This document shows, piece by piece, positions 18,368-27,966 of a stretch of DNA of 64,000 nucleotides (position 1 is its first letter; the number at the start of each line of letters is the position of its first letter). The stretch is from the NCBI GenBank assembly GCA_902825965.1, contig CADEDA010000007.1, positions 62,001 through 126,000 on the forward strand. Reading direction: 5' to 3'. This stretch comes from an uncultured Gemmatimonadota bacterium. Lineage in GTDB: Bacteria > Gemmatimonadota > Gemmatimonadetes > Gemmatimonadales > Gemmatimonadaceae. The notes beneath the pieces were generated by a model. It was not told the origin of the DNA. It saw only the letters and a list, made by a program, of their open reading frames with translations, and made no database searches. A program made the position numbers and the translations under genes.

Positions 18368-18868
18368 GTAGGCCGCGACCGAGCCATCGGCGCGCAGCCC
18401 TTCCACCACATAGTAGCCCGCCGGCGCGGACGCGACGCTCCAGCGCCCGTCGGCCCCGCTGGTCACGGTGGCGATCACCGTCTGCGTGGCCTGGCCGTTC
18501 ACGAGTCGGTTGAGCATGAGCCGCACGCGAACGCCGGCGAGCGGCGGCACGGTGCTCACGGCGCCCGTGTCGGTGGGCACGCCACTGCCCGCGCGGTAGA
18601 CGAGGCCCCGGATGCTCACGTTGACGTTCGGCGTCGGCGTGCTGCCGGTGTCCGGCGCGCTCGGGGGCGTGCTTGGCGTGGTGGGCGGCGTCGGCGTGTT
18701 GCGCGTCGTGTCGTTCCCCGAACCCGTCGGATCCGACTTGCCTGGCTTCACGTCGAGCAACGTCGAGTCCTCGGGCGCGGGTGCGTTCGGGCTCACCTGT
18801 TCGCAGCCGGCCACCAGCACCAGGGCGGCGGTTGCAGCGACGAGCGCGGTTCGGAAGGACCTGGTCAT
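18314..18868 (-). CDS. Lipoprotein with a carboxypeptidase-regulatory-like beta domain
   Basis: The 184-residue product starts at ATG 18866-18868 and has a lipoprotein signal (LVLVAGC, Cys22). A Thr/Pro/Ser-rich linker (about 50-93) is followed by a C-terminal Ig-like domain. That domain has the pattern of CarboxypepD_reg folds: IRGLVYRAGSG, PLAGVRVRL, TSGADGRWSVASAPAGYYVVEGLR. Such domains are common in surface proteins of the FCB group. It is 75 bases downstream of the barrel/CBM gene in the same direction and could be the last member of the ECF-sigma operon. Its role is unknown. Confidence 0.78.
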   Translation of the reverse strand: MTRSFRTALVAATAALVLVAGCEQVSPNAPAPEDSTLLDVKPGKSDPTGSGNDTTRNTPTPPTTPSTPPSAPDTGSTPTPNVNVSIRGLVYRAGSGVPTDTGAVSTVPPLAGVRVRLMLNRLVNGQATQTVIATVTSGADGRWSVASAPAGYYVVEGLRADGSVAAYSLLHATQPVNVVNVWMP

Positions 18869-18943
18869 GCGGACTCCTGCGTCTGGGCGTCGAAGGACTG
18901 TCATGGTTCGTCGCCTATCCCAACTCCGATTGGTCCGGGTGCG

Positions 18944-20143
18944 TCACCGCGCTGGGACGAGCGGTGCGACGACGAGGACGCCCGACTCGCCACCGAAGTC
19001 GCTGGCCTCGATCGGCAATCCCGGTGGTGCCAGCCATGGACCACCGTCGATGCGCACCCGCAGGCTGTGCACGCCGCTGGCGAACGGCAACTCGATCCGC
19101 CACCAGTGCCGGGCGCGGTCGCGTCCCAGCGGCATCGCGCGCCACTGCGAGAGGTCGGACTGGATCTCGACACTCGCCGCGTGTGGTGCGTGGATGCGCA
19201 GCACGAGCGGATCGCGGTCGACGCTGGGGGCGTGCAGTTCCACGCCATCGAGCCGGGCCACGCGATGGCCGAACGGCGTGAAGCGCAGCCCGAGGGTGGC
19301 CGCCGCGCCGGGCACGGCGCCGGAATAGGATCGCGAGGCCAGCGTCCCGGCGAGCTGCACGTCGCGAACGATGGTGTGCCGGACCTCCAGCGCACCGTCG
19401 AGGCGGGCACGCCGCCGCTCCAGCGAATCGGTCGGCACGCGGAGGGCACTCCACCCCCGTGCCAGCAGCTGGGTGCGACCCAGCGTCCAGTGCACGCTGC
19501 CCGTCGCCGCCACGCCGGCATCCACCACACGCTGCAAGGCACTCGCCGGCGGAGGCTGGTTGGGGATGAGTGTGTCGATGCCCGTGCTCAAGGTGTCGAT
19601 GTGGCTCTCCGGCCGATCCGGCGTGGTGCCGCGCGTCGAACTCCGGGCGGCGTGTTCGATGCCGAAGGCGACGCCGAAGCGTCGCAGCGAATCGGTGAAG
19701 CCGAGCGCGAGTCGCGTCCAGCGGACGGCAGACTGTTCGCTCGCCGCGCGGTACCCCATCCCGGCGCGCAGGTCGAACGCGCGCAGTCGCCACGCAGCGT
19801 CCACGCCGGCGTCGAGCAGGGAGCGGCGTGGCCGCGTGCCGGCCTGCTCCTCGTGCAGCATCGTGCCGCTGAACGAGAAGGCCGTCCGCCAACTCCGCCA
19901 GGTGCCCGACGTGGCATCGAGGCGCACCGGCGCGCCGAAGCCGCTGCCATGGTCGAGCGGTCCGCGCATGCGCTGCTCCGCTGCCACGAGCATCGATACC
20001 CCCCGGGTCCGCTCCTCGAGGCGCCACACATCCGGGATCAATGGCGCCGTGGACTGCGCGGATGCGCCGCCCGCAGAGACGACAAGCGCCGCGAGCAGGA
20101 CGCACGCGGCGGATCGAGACAGGACAGTCGCTGGGGTCGTCAT
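18944..20143 (-). CDS. Exported beta-rich protein with a C-terminal CBM48/AMPK-like module
   Basis: This 399-residue protein has a signal peptide (first 30 residues, ending GGASAQ). A long central region alternates hydrophobic and polar residues like an outer-membrane barrel or porin-like sheet (for example TRLALGFTDSLRRFGVAFGIE). The C-terminal 80 residues (ASVEIQSDLSQWRAMPL, WRIELPFASGVHSLRVRIDG, PPGLPIEASDFGGESGVLVV) have the strand and Trp pattern of early-set CBM48/AMPK glycogen-binding domains. The start overlaps the preceding gene's stop by four bases (ATGA), so it belongs to the ECF-sigma operon. The barrel assignment is inferred only from pattern. Confidence 0.75.
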   Translation of the reverse strand: MTTPATVLSRSAACVLLAALVVSAGGASAQSTAPLIPDVWRLEERTRGVSMLVAAEQRMRGPLDHGSGFGAPVRLDATSGTWRSWRTAFSFSGTMLHEEQAGTRPRRSLLDAGVDAAWRLRAFDLRAGMGYRAASEQSAVRWTRLALGFTDSLRRFGVAFGIEHAARSSTRGTTPDRPESHIDTLSTGIDTLIPNQPPPASALQRVVDAGVAATGSVHWTLGRTQLLARGWSALRVPTDSLERRRARLDGALEVRHTIVRDVQLAGTLASRSYSGAVPGAAATLGLRFTPFGHRVARLDGVELHAPSVDRDPLVLRIHAPHAASVEIQSDLSQWRAMPLGRDRARHWWRIELPFASGVHSLRVRIDGGPWLAPPGLPIEASDFGGESGVLVVAPLVPAR

Positions 20144-20781
20144 CCGGGCTCCAGGGCGTCGGGCGGCGATTTCGTCGGTGTGGCCGGTGGCGGATCACCG
20201 AGTGCGGACAGGAATCTCGAGACGGAACGTGCCGCACGCGCCGGGTCGGGGCCAGGCACGTCGTGCGCGACCGAGGATTGCAGGCGGCGGACGGCGTCGT
20301 CGGTGCGGTCGGCCCGGAGTACGCGCAACATCGCCTCGCGCGCCTGCGGCACGCCGACCCCGCGGGACACGAGATCGGTGAGCACGACGAGTCCGGTGGT
20401 GGCGGTCCCCACCGGGCGCTCGCGACGGACCTCGACCAACGCATCGAGCGGCACCCCGGCGCGCAGCGCGGTCGCGCCGGCGATGATCTCGTTCTCGTGC
20501 GACTCGGCGCCCAGCGCCCGGCGGGCGTCGCCGAGCGCGCTGGCCACCTGTCGCGCGACGGCGATGACACGCGCCGCCGGCGCGCCGCGTGCGGCGCCCT
20601 CCTGCACCTTGTTGATCACCGCGGACGCCGGCAGCCGATCAGCGGCCACAGCCGCGACGATCGAACGCAGGGAGTCCTGCGTCGCACTGTCGTATTGCCG
20701 CAGGCGCGGGAGCTCCTGCGCGGCGAGCGCCGGGCCCTGGGCCAGCACCACGAGGGCGGCGACCAGTCGGAGGAGGCGCAT
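20140..20781 (-). CDS. Exported helical protein of unknown function
   Basis: The 213-residue product starts at ATG 20779-20781 with a signal peptide (RLLRLVAALVVLAQGPALAAQ). The mature part is Ala/Arg/Val-rich and predicted helical (for example AARVIAVARQVASALGDARRAL). It ends in a Pro-rich tail. I recognise no domain. It overlaps both neighbours by a few bases: the start shares a base with the CBM membrane-protein stop, and the stop overlaps the next start. Its role is therefore tied to the two CBM-bearing products, but nothing in the sequence shows what it does. Confidence 0.75.
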   Translation of the reverse strand: MRLLRLVAALVVLAQGPALAAQELPRLRQYDSATQDSLRSIVAAVAADRLPASAVINKVQEGAARGAPAARVIAVARQVASALGDARRALGAESHENEIIAGATALRAGVPLDALVEVRRERPVGTATTGLVVLTDLVSRGVGVPQAREAMLRVLRADRTDDAVRRLQSSVAHDVPGPDPARAARSVSRFLSALGDPPPATPTKSPPDALEPG

Positions 20782-21278
20782 CAGCTTCCTGCCGGTACGA
20801 GCAACGAGTTCGTCAGCCCGAAGTCGGCGGAGCCGCTCATCGGAGCGAGTGAGTCCACAACCCAGCGCGCACCGTCCACCACGAACGCGTAGCCATGGCG
20901 ACCCGGCGGGAGCGCGACGGTGGTCACCCACTCGTCGCTCCGCGGGTCGCGGACCATGGGCGTCGCATCGGCGCGCCAGTCGTTGAAATCGCCGACGAGC
21001 GACACCCGTGTGGCCGCCGGCACGCGCACCGCCAGCCGGTATCCCGCCGCCCGCTCCTCGACACCGTCGCGCGTGAGGGCGACGCCGACCATCAACACGG
21101 CCACCGCCGCGAGGGCCAGTGCGAGGCCGCGCCCGCGCCGCGCACGGCCCAGGGACGCGCGGTCCGCGCGCAGGGCGCTCGCGAGGCGGGCACGGGCGGC
21201 GTCGGGTGCGCCGGGGGTCCGCGCGTACCAGTCACGCAGGTCGGGCATCGAGTCCTCGCGATCGAGCGGTTCAGTCAT
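20781..21278 (-). CDS. Single-pass membrane protein with an extracytoplasmic CBM48/AMPK-like domain (possible anti-sigma factor)
   Basis: From ATG 21276-21278 the 165-residue product has an approximately 50-residue basic cytoplasmic part (WYARTPGAPDAARARLASAL) and a membrane helix (about 51-69). The C-terminal domain has VSLVGDFNDWRADATPM, LPPGRHGYAFVVDGARWV, a textbook glycogen-binding CBM48/AMPK early-set pattern. The gene overlaps the upstream ECF sigma gene by eight bases. Topology and position match an anti-sigma factor, with the CBM as the sensor, but the cytoplasmic part lacks an obvious zinc anti-sigma motif (HxxxCxxC), so this role is inference. Confidence 0.82.
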   Translation of the reverse strand: MTEPLDREDSMPDLRDWYARTPGAPDAARARLASALRADRASLGRARRGRGLALALAAVAVLMVGVALTRDGVEERAAGYRLAVRVPAATRVSLVGDFNDWRADATPMVRDPRSDEWVTTVALPPGRHGYAFVVDGARWVVDSLAPMSGSADFGLTNSLLVPAGS

Positions 21279-21843
21279 ACGCGGCACGGTCTCCCAGCAT
21301 GGCACGCATCGCCGCACGGGCGCGGCTCACACGCATCTTGAGCGCCGAGACTCCCACCCCGAGGATCGACGCCATCTCCTCATATTCCATGTCTTCACCG
21401 TACTTCATCAAGAGCGCTTCCCGTTGGTCGGGGTCGAGCCTGGCCAACGCGTCCGCGAGTCGGGCATCCGCCGGCGCGGCGGCATCGCGCGCCGCCGTGA
21501 CGGCGATGGTCTCGTCCCCCGCCGGGAACCAGTGCTCGCGCCGCCGCCGCGTACGGACCAGCGTGCGACAACGGTTGGTGAGGATGCGGAACAGCCACGC
21601 CTTGAATCGCTCCTGCGGCCGGAAGCGGACGAGCGCGCGCTGCGCCCGCAGGAAGGTGTCGTGCACGGCGTCCTCGGCGTCCGCCTCATTGCCCAGGATC
21701 CGGCGCGCAAACCTCCAGCAGTCCGCATAGTATCGCTCCACGAGGATCGCAAAGGCGTCGGGGTCACCCGCGACGGCCTGCGCGACCAGGTCGTCATCCG
21801 CGGTCACACTGGTCCATAACCCCAGACCGCCGTCCGGCGTCAC
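21271..21843 (-). CDS. ECF-type RNA polymerase sigma factor
   Basis: The 190-residue product has sigma region 2 (AFAILVERYYADCWRFARRILG, then DAEDAVHDTFLRAQRAL, then FKAWLFRILTNRC) and region 4 (LDPDQREALLMKYGEDMEYEEMASILGVGVSALKMRVSRARAAM). This is the ordinary architecture of extracytoplasmic-function sigma factors. A GTG about 12 codons downstream is an alternative start. It leads a minus-strand operon whose next gene encodes a membrane protein with an external CBM-like domain, a likely regulator of its activity. Many such sigma factors activate their own operon, but no promoter motif can be confirmed here. Confidence 0.92.
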   Translation of the reverse strand: MTPDGGLGLWTSVTADDDLVAQAVAGDPDAFAILVERYYADCWRFARRILGNEADAEDAVHDTFLRAQRALVRFRPQERFKAWLFRILTNRCRTLVRTRRRREHWFPAGDETIAVTAARDAAAPADARLADALARLDPDQREALLMKYGEDMEYEEMASILGVGVSALKMRVSRARAAMRAMLGDRAAYD

Positions 21844-21973
21844 ATCACGGGCCGAGCCGCATGACGGCCGGGGCGGGTCGCGCTGTGTACCCCTTGCTGG
21901 GCGCTTCCCCTATCTTTCCCCGGTCCGCTCCGCTCGGCGGAGTCGCCCGGTCTTCCACCCTGTTCGATCCGCC
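21844..21973. promoter_or_regulatory. Divergent promoter region between the ECF sigma gene and asnS
   Basis: These 130 bases separate two divergent starts and must contain promoters for both. A CTATCTTTCC sequence (from about 21911) could be a -10-like box for asnS, but no good -35 is spaced 16-18 bases upstream. A short GC-rich inverted repeat (TCCGCTCCGCTCGGCGGA region, about 21926-21943) lies in the asnS leader. Nothing here can be called with confidence. Confidence 0.35.
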
Positions 21974-23280
<1,307 letters not shown>

Positions 23281-23284
<4 letters not shown>

Positions 23285-24246
23285 GCGCGCCGGCCGGGCT
23301 CGCGCGCAACGCGGGGCAGCCACTCGATCTCGACGTGGTGCGCTCCATCCGCGTGAACCGCTCGGCGGTGGAGCGCCGCGCGGCGACCATCCCCACGCGC
23401 CGCACGGTGAAGAAGGAGTGGCAGGCGGCCTGGCTGCTGAAGGCCATCACGCTCATGGACCTCACCACGCTCTCCGGCGACGACACGGCGGGCAATGTGC
23501 GGCGGCTCTGCGCCAAGGCGCGCCATCCGCTCCGCGAGGACCTCGTGCGGGCGTTGGGCGCCGAATCGCTCGACGTGAAGACGGGTGCGGTCTGCGTCTA
23601 CCATCAGTGGGTGGCCACGGCCGTGTCTGCACTCGAGGGCAGCGGCGTGCCCGTGGCCGCTGTCTCCACGGGCTTCCCGGCCGGACTGTCGCCGTTCGAG
23701 CAGCGTCTGGCCGAGATCCCGGCCTCGGTGCGCGACGGGGCGCAGGAGATCGACATCGTCATCACGCGCGCCCACGTGCTCACCGGCGACTGGCAGGCGC
23801 TCCACGACGAGGTGAAGGCGTTCCGCGCGGCCTGCGGCGAGGCGCACCTGAAGGCCATCCTCGCCACCGGCGAACTGGCCACGCTCACCAACGTCGCGCG
23901 GGCCAGCTGGGTGGCGATGCAGGCCGGCGCCGACTTCATCAAGACGAGCACCGGCAAGGAGGGCACCAACGCGACCCTGCCCGTGTCGCTCGTCATGGTG
24001 CGGCAGATCCGCGCCTATGAGGCCGCGACCGGCTTCAAGGTGGGCTACAAGCCCGCCGGCGGGATCCGCACCGCCAAGCAGGCCCTCGACTACCTCTTGT
24101 TGATGAAGGAAGAACTCGGCGACCGTTGGCTGCAGCCGGACCTCTTCCGCTTCGGTGCCTCCGCGCTGCTCACCGACATCGAACGCCAGCTCGAACACTT
24201 CGTGACGGGCCGCTACGCGGCGGCACACCGCCAGCCGATGCCCTGA
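23281..24246 (+). CDS. deoC: Deoxyribose-phosphate aldolase (long form)
   Basis: This 321-residue aldolase cleaves 2-deoxyribose 5-phosphate to glyceraldehyde 3-phosphate and acetaldehyde in nucleoside catabolism. The Schiff-base lysine lies in DFIKTSTGKEG (Lys221), and the proton-relay lysine in VGYKPAGGIRT (Lys257). The chain is about 100 residues longer than bacterial DeoC and resembles the long eukaryote-like form, with the extra N-terminus containing DLTTLSGDDTAGNV. The start is GTG 23281, overlapping asnS by four bases; a longer frame would begin inside asnS. The acetaldehyde it makes could feed the aldehyde dehydrogenase gene immediately downstream. deoB and cdd, nearby at 29-30.7 kb, belong to the same pathway. 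Confidence 0.94.
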
Positions 24247-24277
24247 TCGTCGATCGGGCCTCGCCGCGCCCGACCGC

Positions 24278-24325
24278 CCCTGCCACGTCCCCTGCCACGT
24301 CTCCTGCCACGTCCCCTGACCGTCC
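24278..24325. repeat. Tandem 12-base repeat in the deoC-ALDH spacer
   Basis: Three head-to-tail copies of CCCTGCCACGTC (24278, 24290, and 24302 with one change) are followed by a degenerate fourth (24314-24325). They occupy most of the 85-base spacer before the aldehyde dehydrogenase start at 24332. They could be slippage-generated or a protein-binding array. No ribosome binding site is obvious after them. Confidence 0.85.
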
Positions 24326-24331
24326 CTGCTG

Positions 24332-26728
24332 ATGCCAAGCGTTGCCGAGATCTTCCAGACGATGGACTACGGCCCCGCGCCGGAGAGCGATAGCGAGGCG
24401 CGCGCCTGGCTCGCCCGGCACGGCGCGCGGTTCGGCCACTTCGTGAACGGGGCGTGGACCAAGGCCGGCACCACCTTCGATGTGATCGACCCGAGCAACA
24501 ACGTGACGCTGGCCAAGGTCACGCAGGGCAGCGCCAAGGACGTGGACGCGGCGGTGGCGGCGGCCCGGAAGGCCTTCCCCAAGTGGAGCAAGCTGCCGCC
24601 GCATGCGCGCGCGCGGCACCTCTACGCGCTCGCCCGCATGGTGCAGAAGCATTCGCGGCTCTTCGCCGTGGTCGAGTCGATGGACAACGGCAAACCGATC
24701 CGCGAGACGCGCGACCTCGACATCCCGCTCGTGGCGCGGCACTTCTACCATCACGCAGGCTGGGCGCAGCTGTTCGACCGCGAATTTGCCGGCCATGCGC
24801 CGCTCGGCGTGGTGGGGCAGATCATCCCGTGGAACTTCCCGTTGCTCATGTTGGCGTGGAAGGTCGCGCCGGCGCTGGCGGCAGGGAACACGGTGGTGCT
24901 CAAGCCGGCCGAGTTCACGCCGCTCTCGGCGCTGCTGTTCGCCGAGCTCGCCCATGAGGCGGGCCTGCCGCCGGGGGTGCTCAACATCCTCACCGGCGAC
25001 GGCAAGACCGGCGCGGCGATGGTGGCGCACCAGGACATCGACAAGATCGCGTTCACGGGCTCCACCGACGTCGGCAAGATCATCCGGCGCGCGACGGCGG
25101 GCAGCGGCAAGAAGCTCTCGCTCGAACTCGGCGGGAAGTCCCCGTTCATCGTGTACGAGGACGCCGACCTCGACAGCGTGGTGGAGGGCGTGGTGGACGC
25201 CATCTGGTTCAACCAGGGGCAGGTCTGCTGCGCCGGGTCGCGCCTGCTCGTGCAGGAAGGCGTGCACGACGTGCTGATGGCCAAGATCCGCGCCCGCATG
25301 GAGAAGCTCCGCGTCGGCAAGCCGCTCGACAAGGCGGTCGACATGGGCGCGATCGTCGCGCCGGAGCAGCTGGAGCGCATCACCGCTCTCGTCGCGCAGG
25401 GCAAGGCCGAAGGCGCGGAGATGTGGCAGCCGAGCTGGAGCGTGCCCAAGAACGGCTGCTTCTATCCGCCCACGCTGTTCACCAACGTCGAGCCGGCGAG
25501 CACGATCGCGCAGGTGGAGATCTTCGGGCCGGTGCTGGTGGCCATGAGCTTCCGCACGCCCGAGGAGAGCGTGGCGTTGGCCAACAACACGCCGTTCGGC
25601 CTCGCGGCCAGCGTCTGGACCGAGAACATCAACCTCGCGCTCGACATCGCGCCCAAGATCAAGGCGGGCGTCGTGTGGGTGAACGCCACCAACCTCTTCG
25701 ACGCGGCGGCCGGGTTCGGTGGCTACCGCGAGTCGGGGTTCGGACGTGAGGGTGGGCGCGAAGGGATGTTCGAGTACTGCAGGTGGGAGGGCGCAGGTGG
25801 GAGGGGGGAGGTGAATGCCACAGCGCGTAGGACGACGGGTTCCCGCGCTGCCGCTTCCTCACACCTCACACCTCCCGCCTCCCACCCTTCCGTCGACCGC
25901 ACCCCCAAGCTCTTCATCGGCGGCAAGCAAGCACGGCCGGATTCGGGCTACTCCCGCGTGATCCTGGGCCCCAAGGGTGCGCGGGTGGGCGAGGTGGGCG
26001 ATGGGAACCGCAAGGACCTGCGCAACTCCGTCGAGGCGGCGCACGCGGCGGCCAAGTCGTGGAGCAAGACCACGGCGCACCTGCGGGCGCAGATCCTCTA
26101 CTACATCGGCGAGAACCTCGACGCCCGCGGCGACGAGTTCGCGGCGCGTCTGCGTGCGATGACCGGCGCCACGGCCGCGCAGGCCCGCGCCGAGGTGGAT
26201 GCCTCGGTGTCGCGGTTGTTCAGCTACGCGGCGTGGGCGGACAAGTGGGACGGTGCGGTGCATCACGTGCCCATCCGCGGGGTCGCGCTCCAGATGAACG
26301 AACCCATCGGCGTGGTCGCGGTCGTCGCGCCCGACGAGGCGCCCCTGCTCGGATTCGTCTCGACGGTCGCACCGTTGCTCGCCACCGGCAATTCGGTGGT
26401 GGCGGTGCCGAGCGAGCCGCACCCGCTGGCCGCCACGGACCTCTACACGGTGTTCGAGAGTTCCGACGTGCCCGACGGCGCGGTGAACATCGTGACCGGC
26501 GCCAAGGAGGCGCTTGCGAAGACGCTGGCCGAACACGACGACGTGGAGTCCATCTGGTACTGGGGCAGCCGCGATGGCGTGAAGGCGGTGGAGCTGGCCT
26601 CGGCGAACAACATGAAGCGCACCTGGTGCCATGCAGGCGCGCGGGACTGGACGGGCGACGTGCACGAGCGCGGCTTCCTGCGCGAGGCCACGCAGGTGAA
26701 GAACATCTGGGTCCCGTACGGCGAGTAG
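24332..26728 (+). CDS. Two-module aldehyde dehydrogenase (ALDH16-like)
   Basis: The 798-residue protein contains a full NAD(P)-dependent aldehyde dehydrogenase (about 1-482) followed by a second, partial ALDH module (about 520-798). The first module has IIPWNFPLLML, the cofactor loop FTGSTDVGK, the general base in LSLELGGKSP (Glu265), and catalytic cysteine in QVCCAGSR (Cys299 or 300). It ends in the usual GGYRESGFGREGG. The second module keeps the cofactor-domain pattern (IGVVAVVAPDEAPLLG, NSVVAVPSEPHPLAATDL) but has no catalytic cysteine region. This matches the ALDH16 family layout. It lies just after deoC, so acetaldehyde oxidation is a plausible job, but the true substrate is not known. 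The linker joining the modules is made of simple repeat sequence. Confidence 0.88.
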   Translation: MPSVAEIFQTMDYGPAPESDSEARAWLARHGARFGHFVNGAWTKAGTTFDVIDPSNNVTLAKVTQGSAKDVDAAVAAARKAFPKWSKLPPHARARHLYALARMVQKHSRLFAVVESMDNGKPIRETRDLDIPLVARHFYHHAGWAQLFDREFAGHAPLGVVGQIIPWNFPLLMLAWKVAPALAAGNTVVLKPAEFTPLSALLFAELAHEAGLPPGVLNILTGDGKTGAAMVAHQDIDKIAFTGSTDVGKIIRRATAGSGKKLSLELGGKSPFIVYEDADLDSVVEGVVDAIWFNQGQVCCAGSRLLVQEGVHDVLMAKIRARMEKLRVGKPLDKAVDMGAIVAPEQLERITALVAQGKAEGAEMWQPSWSVPKNGCFYPPTLFTNVEPASTIAQVEIFGPVLVAMSFRTPEESVALANNTPFGLAASVWTENINLALDIAPKIKAGVVWVNATNLFDAAAGFGGYRESGFGREGGREGMFEYCRWEGAGGRGEVNATARRTTGSRAAASSHLTPPASHPSVDRTPKLFIGGKQARPDSGYSRVILGPKGARVGEVGDGNRKDLRNSVEAAHAAAKSWSKTTAHLRAQILYYIGENLDARGDEFAARLRAMTGATAAQARAEVDASVSRLFSYAAWADKWDGAVHHVPIRGVALQMNEPIGVVAVVAPDEAPLLGFVSTVAPLLATGNSVVAVPSEPHPLAATDLYTVFESSDVPDGAVNIVTGAKEALAKTLAEHDDVESIWYWGSRDGVKAVELASANNMKRTWCHAGARDWTGDVHERGFLREATQVKNIWVPYGE
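25779..25890. repeat. GGTGGGAGG-type inverted repeat inside the ALDH linker
   Basis: The left arm contains GGTGGGAGGGCGCAGGTGGGAGG and GGGGAGGTG; the right arm is its approximate inverse, with CACACCTCACACCTCCCGCC followed by TCCCACC. Together they form an imperfect palindrome of about 110 bases. The element keeps the reading frame and encodes the low-complexity linker (residues about 483-519) between the two dehydrogenase modules. The base use is unlike the surrounding gene, with runs of purines on one arm and pyrimidines on the other, as in a small repeat element inserted in frame. Confidence 0.75.
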
Positions 26729-27112
26729 ATGTTCTCCCGCGACCTCTACGAGATCGTCCACGTCCTCGGCATCGCGCTCGTGATGGTCGCGTTCGGTGGG
26801 ATCGTGATGCATGCGGCGGAGGGTGGCACCTGGAAGGGGCCGCGTGCGCGCCGGGCGCTCAAGGTGGCGCACCATCTCGGCATGTTCCTCATCCTGCTCG
26901 GCGGCTTCGGCATGCTGGCGCGCATCGGCATCGCCAAGGACGGCATCGGGAGCTTTCCGGGATGGCTGTGGGCGAAGATCGCCGTGTTCCTCGTGCTCGG
27001 CGGCACGGTCGCGTTGCCCTATCGGCGACCGGCGCTGGCGCTGCCCGCGTTCTTCGTGACGCCGGCACTCGCGGGCCTCGCGGTGTACTTCGCGCTCTAC
27101 AAGCCGTTCTGA
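26729..27112 (+). CDS. Small four-helix membrane protein
   Basis: This 127-residue protein starts directly at the base after the ALDH stop. It has four probable membrane helices: about 8-27, 46-66, 78-97 and 103-123. Histidines lie in the first two hydrophobic segments (IVHVLGIAL, VMHAAEGG, KVAHHLGMF). The helix layout and histidines recall small haem-binding or SirB2-like membrane proteins, but I cannot assign a family. The tight spacing to the ALDH gene suggests co-translation. Confidence 0.75.
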   Translation: MFSRDLYEIVHVLGIALVMVAFGGIVMHAAEGGTWKGPRARRALKVAHHLGMFLILLGGFGMLARIGIAKDGIGSFPGWLWAKIAVFLVLGGTVALPYRRPALALPAFFVTPALAGLAVYFALYKPF

Positions 27113-27140
27113 CGGCCGCCGGGCGCGCCGGCACCGCCCC

Positions 27141-27932
27141 TCAGGCGCGCTCGCTCGCCTTGACCTCGTCCCAGATCGCGTCGAGCGCCTCCAGGCCTGC
27201 CGTGCGGACGTCGAGCCCGCGTTCCGTGGCGAGACGCTCCATCGACTCGAACCGCCGCTGGAACTTGGCGTTCGCGCGGTCGAGGGCGAGCGCGGGATGC
27301 GTGCCTGCCTTGCGGCAGAGGTTCACGACCGCGAACAGGAGGTCGCCCAGCTCCTCCTCCAGCGCGGCGTGCCGCGGGTCTTGGCTGGGCACGCCGTGCG
27401 TGTCGAACACGGCGCCGTCCTTTTCGACCTGCGCGCGCACCTCGTCCAGTTCCTCGGCCACCTTGGCCATCGGCCCCTGGACGTCGGGCCAATCGAAGCC
27501 GACGCCGGCGGCACGCTCCTGGAGCCGATGCGCGCGGTGCAGGGCCGGTAATCCGTTGGGCAGCCCCTCGGCCAGCGAGCGACGCGACTTCGCCTTCATC
27601 TGCTCCCACGGCGTGCGCTCCGTGTCGGTGCCGTAGAGCCAGGGGTGGCGGCGCTTCATCTTGCCCACCAACGACCCCGCCACCTGCTCCGGCCCGAAGG
27701 CCCCGCGCTCCTCCGCGATCACGGCATGGAAGAGGACCTGCAGCAGCACGTCGCCGAGCTCCCCGCAGGTCGCGGCGTCATCGCCCTCGCGCAGGGCGTC
27801 GTCCAGCTCGTGCATCTCCTCGTTGAGATACGGGCGCAACGACTCGTGGGTCTGGGCGCGATCCCAGGCATCACGGGCGCGGAGGTCGCGCATGATCGCG
27901 AGGGCATCTTCAAGCGTGGCTTTGTCTTGCAT
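27141..27932 (-). CDS. mazG: Nucleoside triphosphate pyrophosphohydrolase MazG
   Basis: The 263-residue product hydrolyses non-canonical or excess nucleoside triphosphates to monophosphates, a house-cleaning role. It has two MazG modules with the metal-binding EExxD pattern: LNEEMHELDDAL with GELGDVLLQVLFH in the first half, and KVAEELDEVRAQ with EEELGDLLFAVVNL in the second. The length matches the family. The start is ATG 27930-27932, with AGAGAG a few bases upstream; longer frames would run into the alr leader. It is divergent from alr, with only 34 bases between the two starts. Confidence 0.93.
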   Translation of the reverse strand: MQDKATLEDALAIMRDLRARDAWDRAQTHESLRPYLNEEMHELDDALREGDDAATCGELGDVLLQVLFHAVIAEERGAFGPEQVAGSLVGKMKRRHPWLYGTDTERTPWEQMKAKSRRSLAEGLPNGLPALHRAHRLQERAAGVGFDWPDVQGPMAKVAEELDEVRAQVEKDGAVFDTHGVPSQDPRHAALEEELGDLLFAVVNLCRKAGTHPALALDRANAKFQRRFESMERLATERGLDVRTAGLEALDAIWDEVKASERA

Positions 27933-27966
27933 CGCTCTCTGGGGGCCGGATAACTTGACTGTCCGA
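27933..27966. promoter_or_regulatory. 34-base divergent spacer between mazG and alr
   Basis: Both start codons are so close that the promoters must overlap each other or lie inside the opposite gene. The spacer contains GGATAACTTGACTGTCCGA; TAACTT on the plus strand and TTATCC on the minus strand are possible -10-like hexamers giving very short leaders. A -35 partner would lie in the opposite coding region. No repressor palindrome is seen. Confidence 0.4.

Noticed and set aside
27661-27966. Upstream extension of alr to 27661
   Set aside because: It is antisense to mazG and has no alanine-racemase sequence; ATG 27967 gives the family length.
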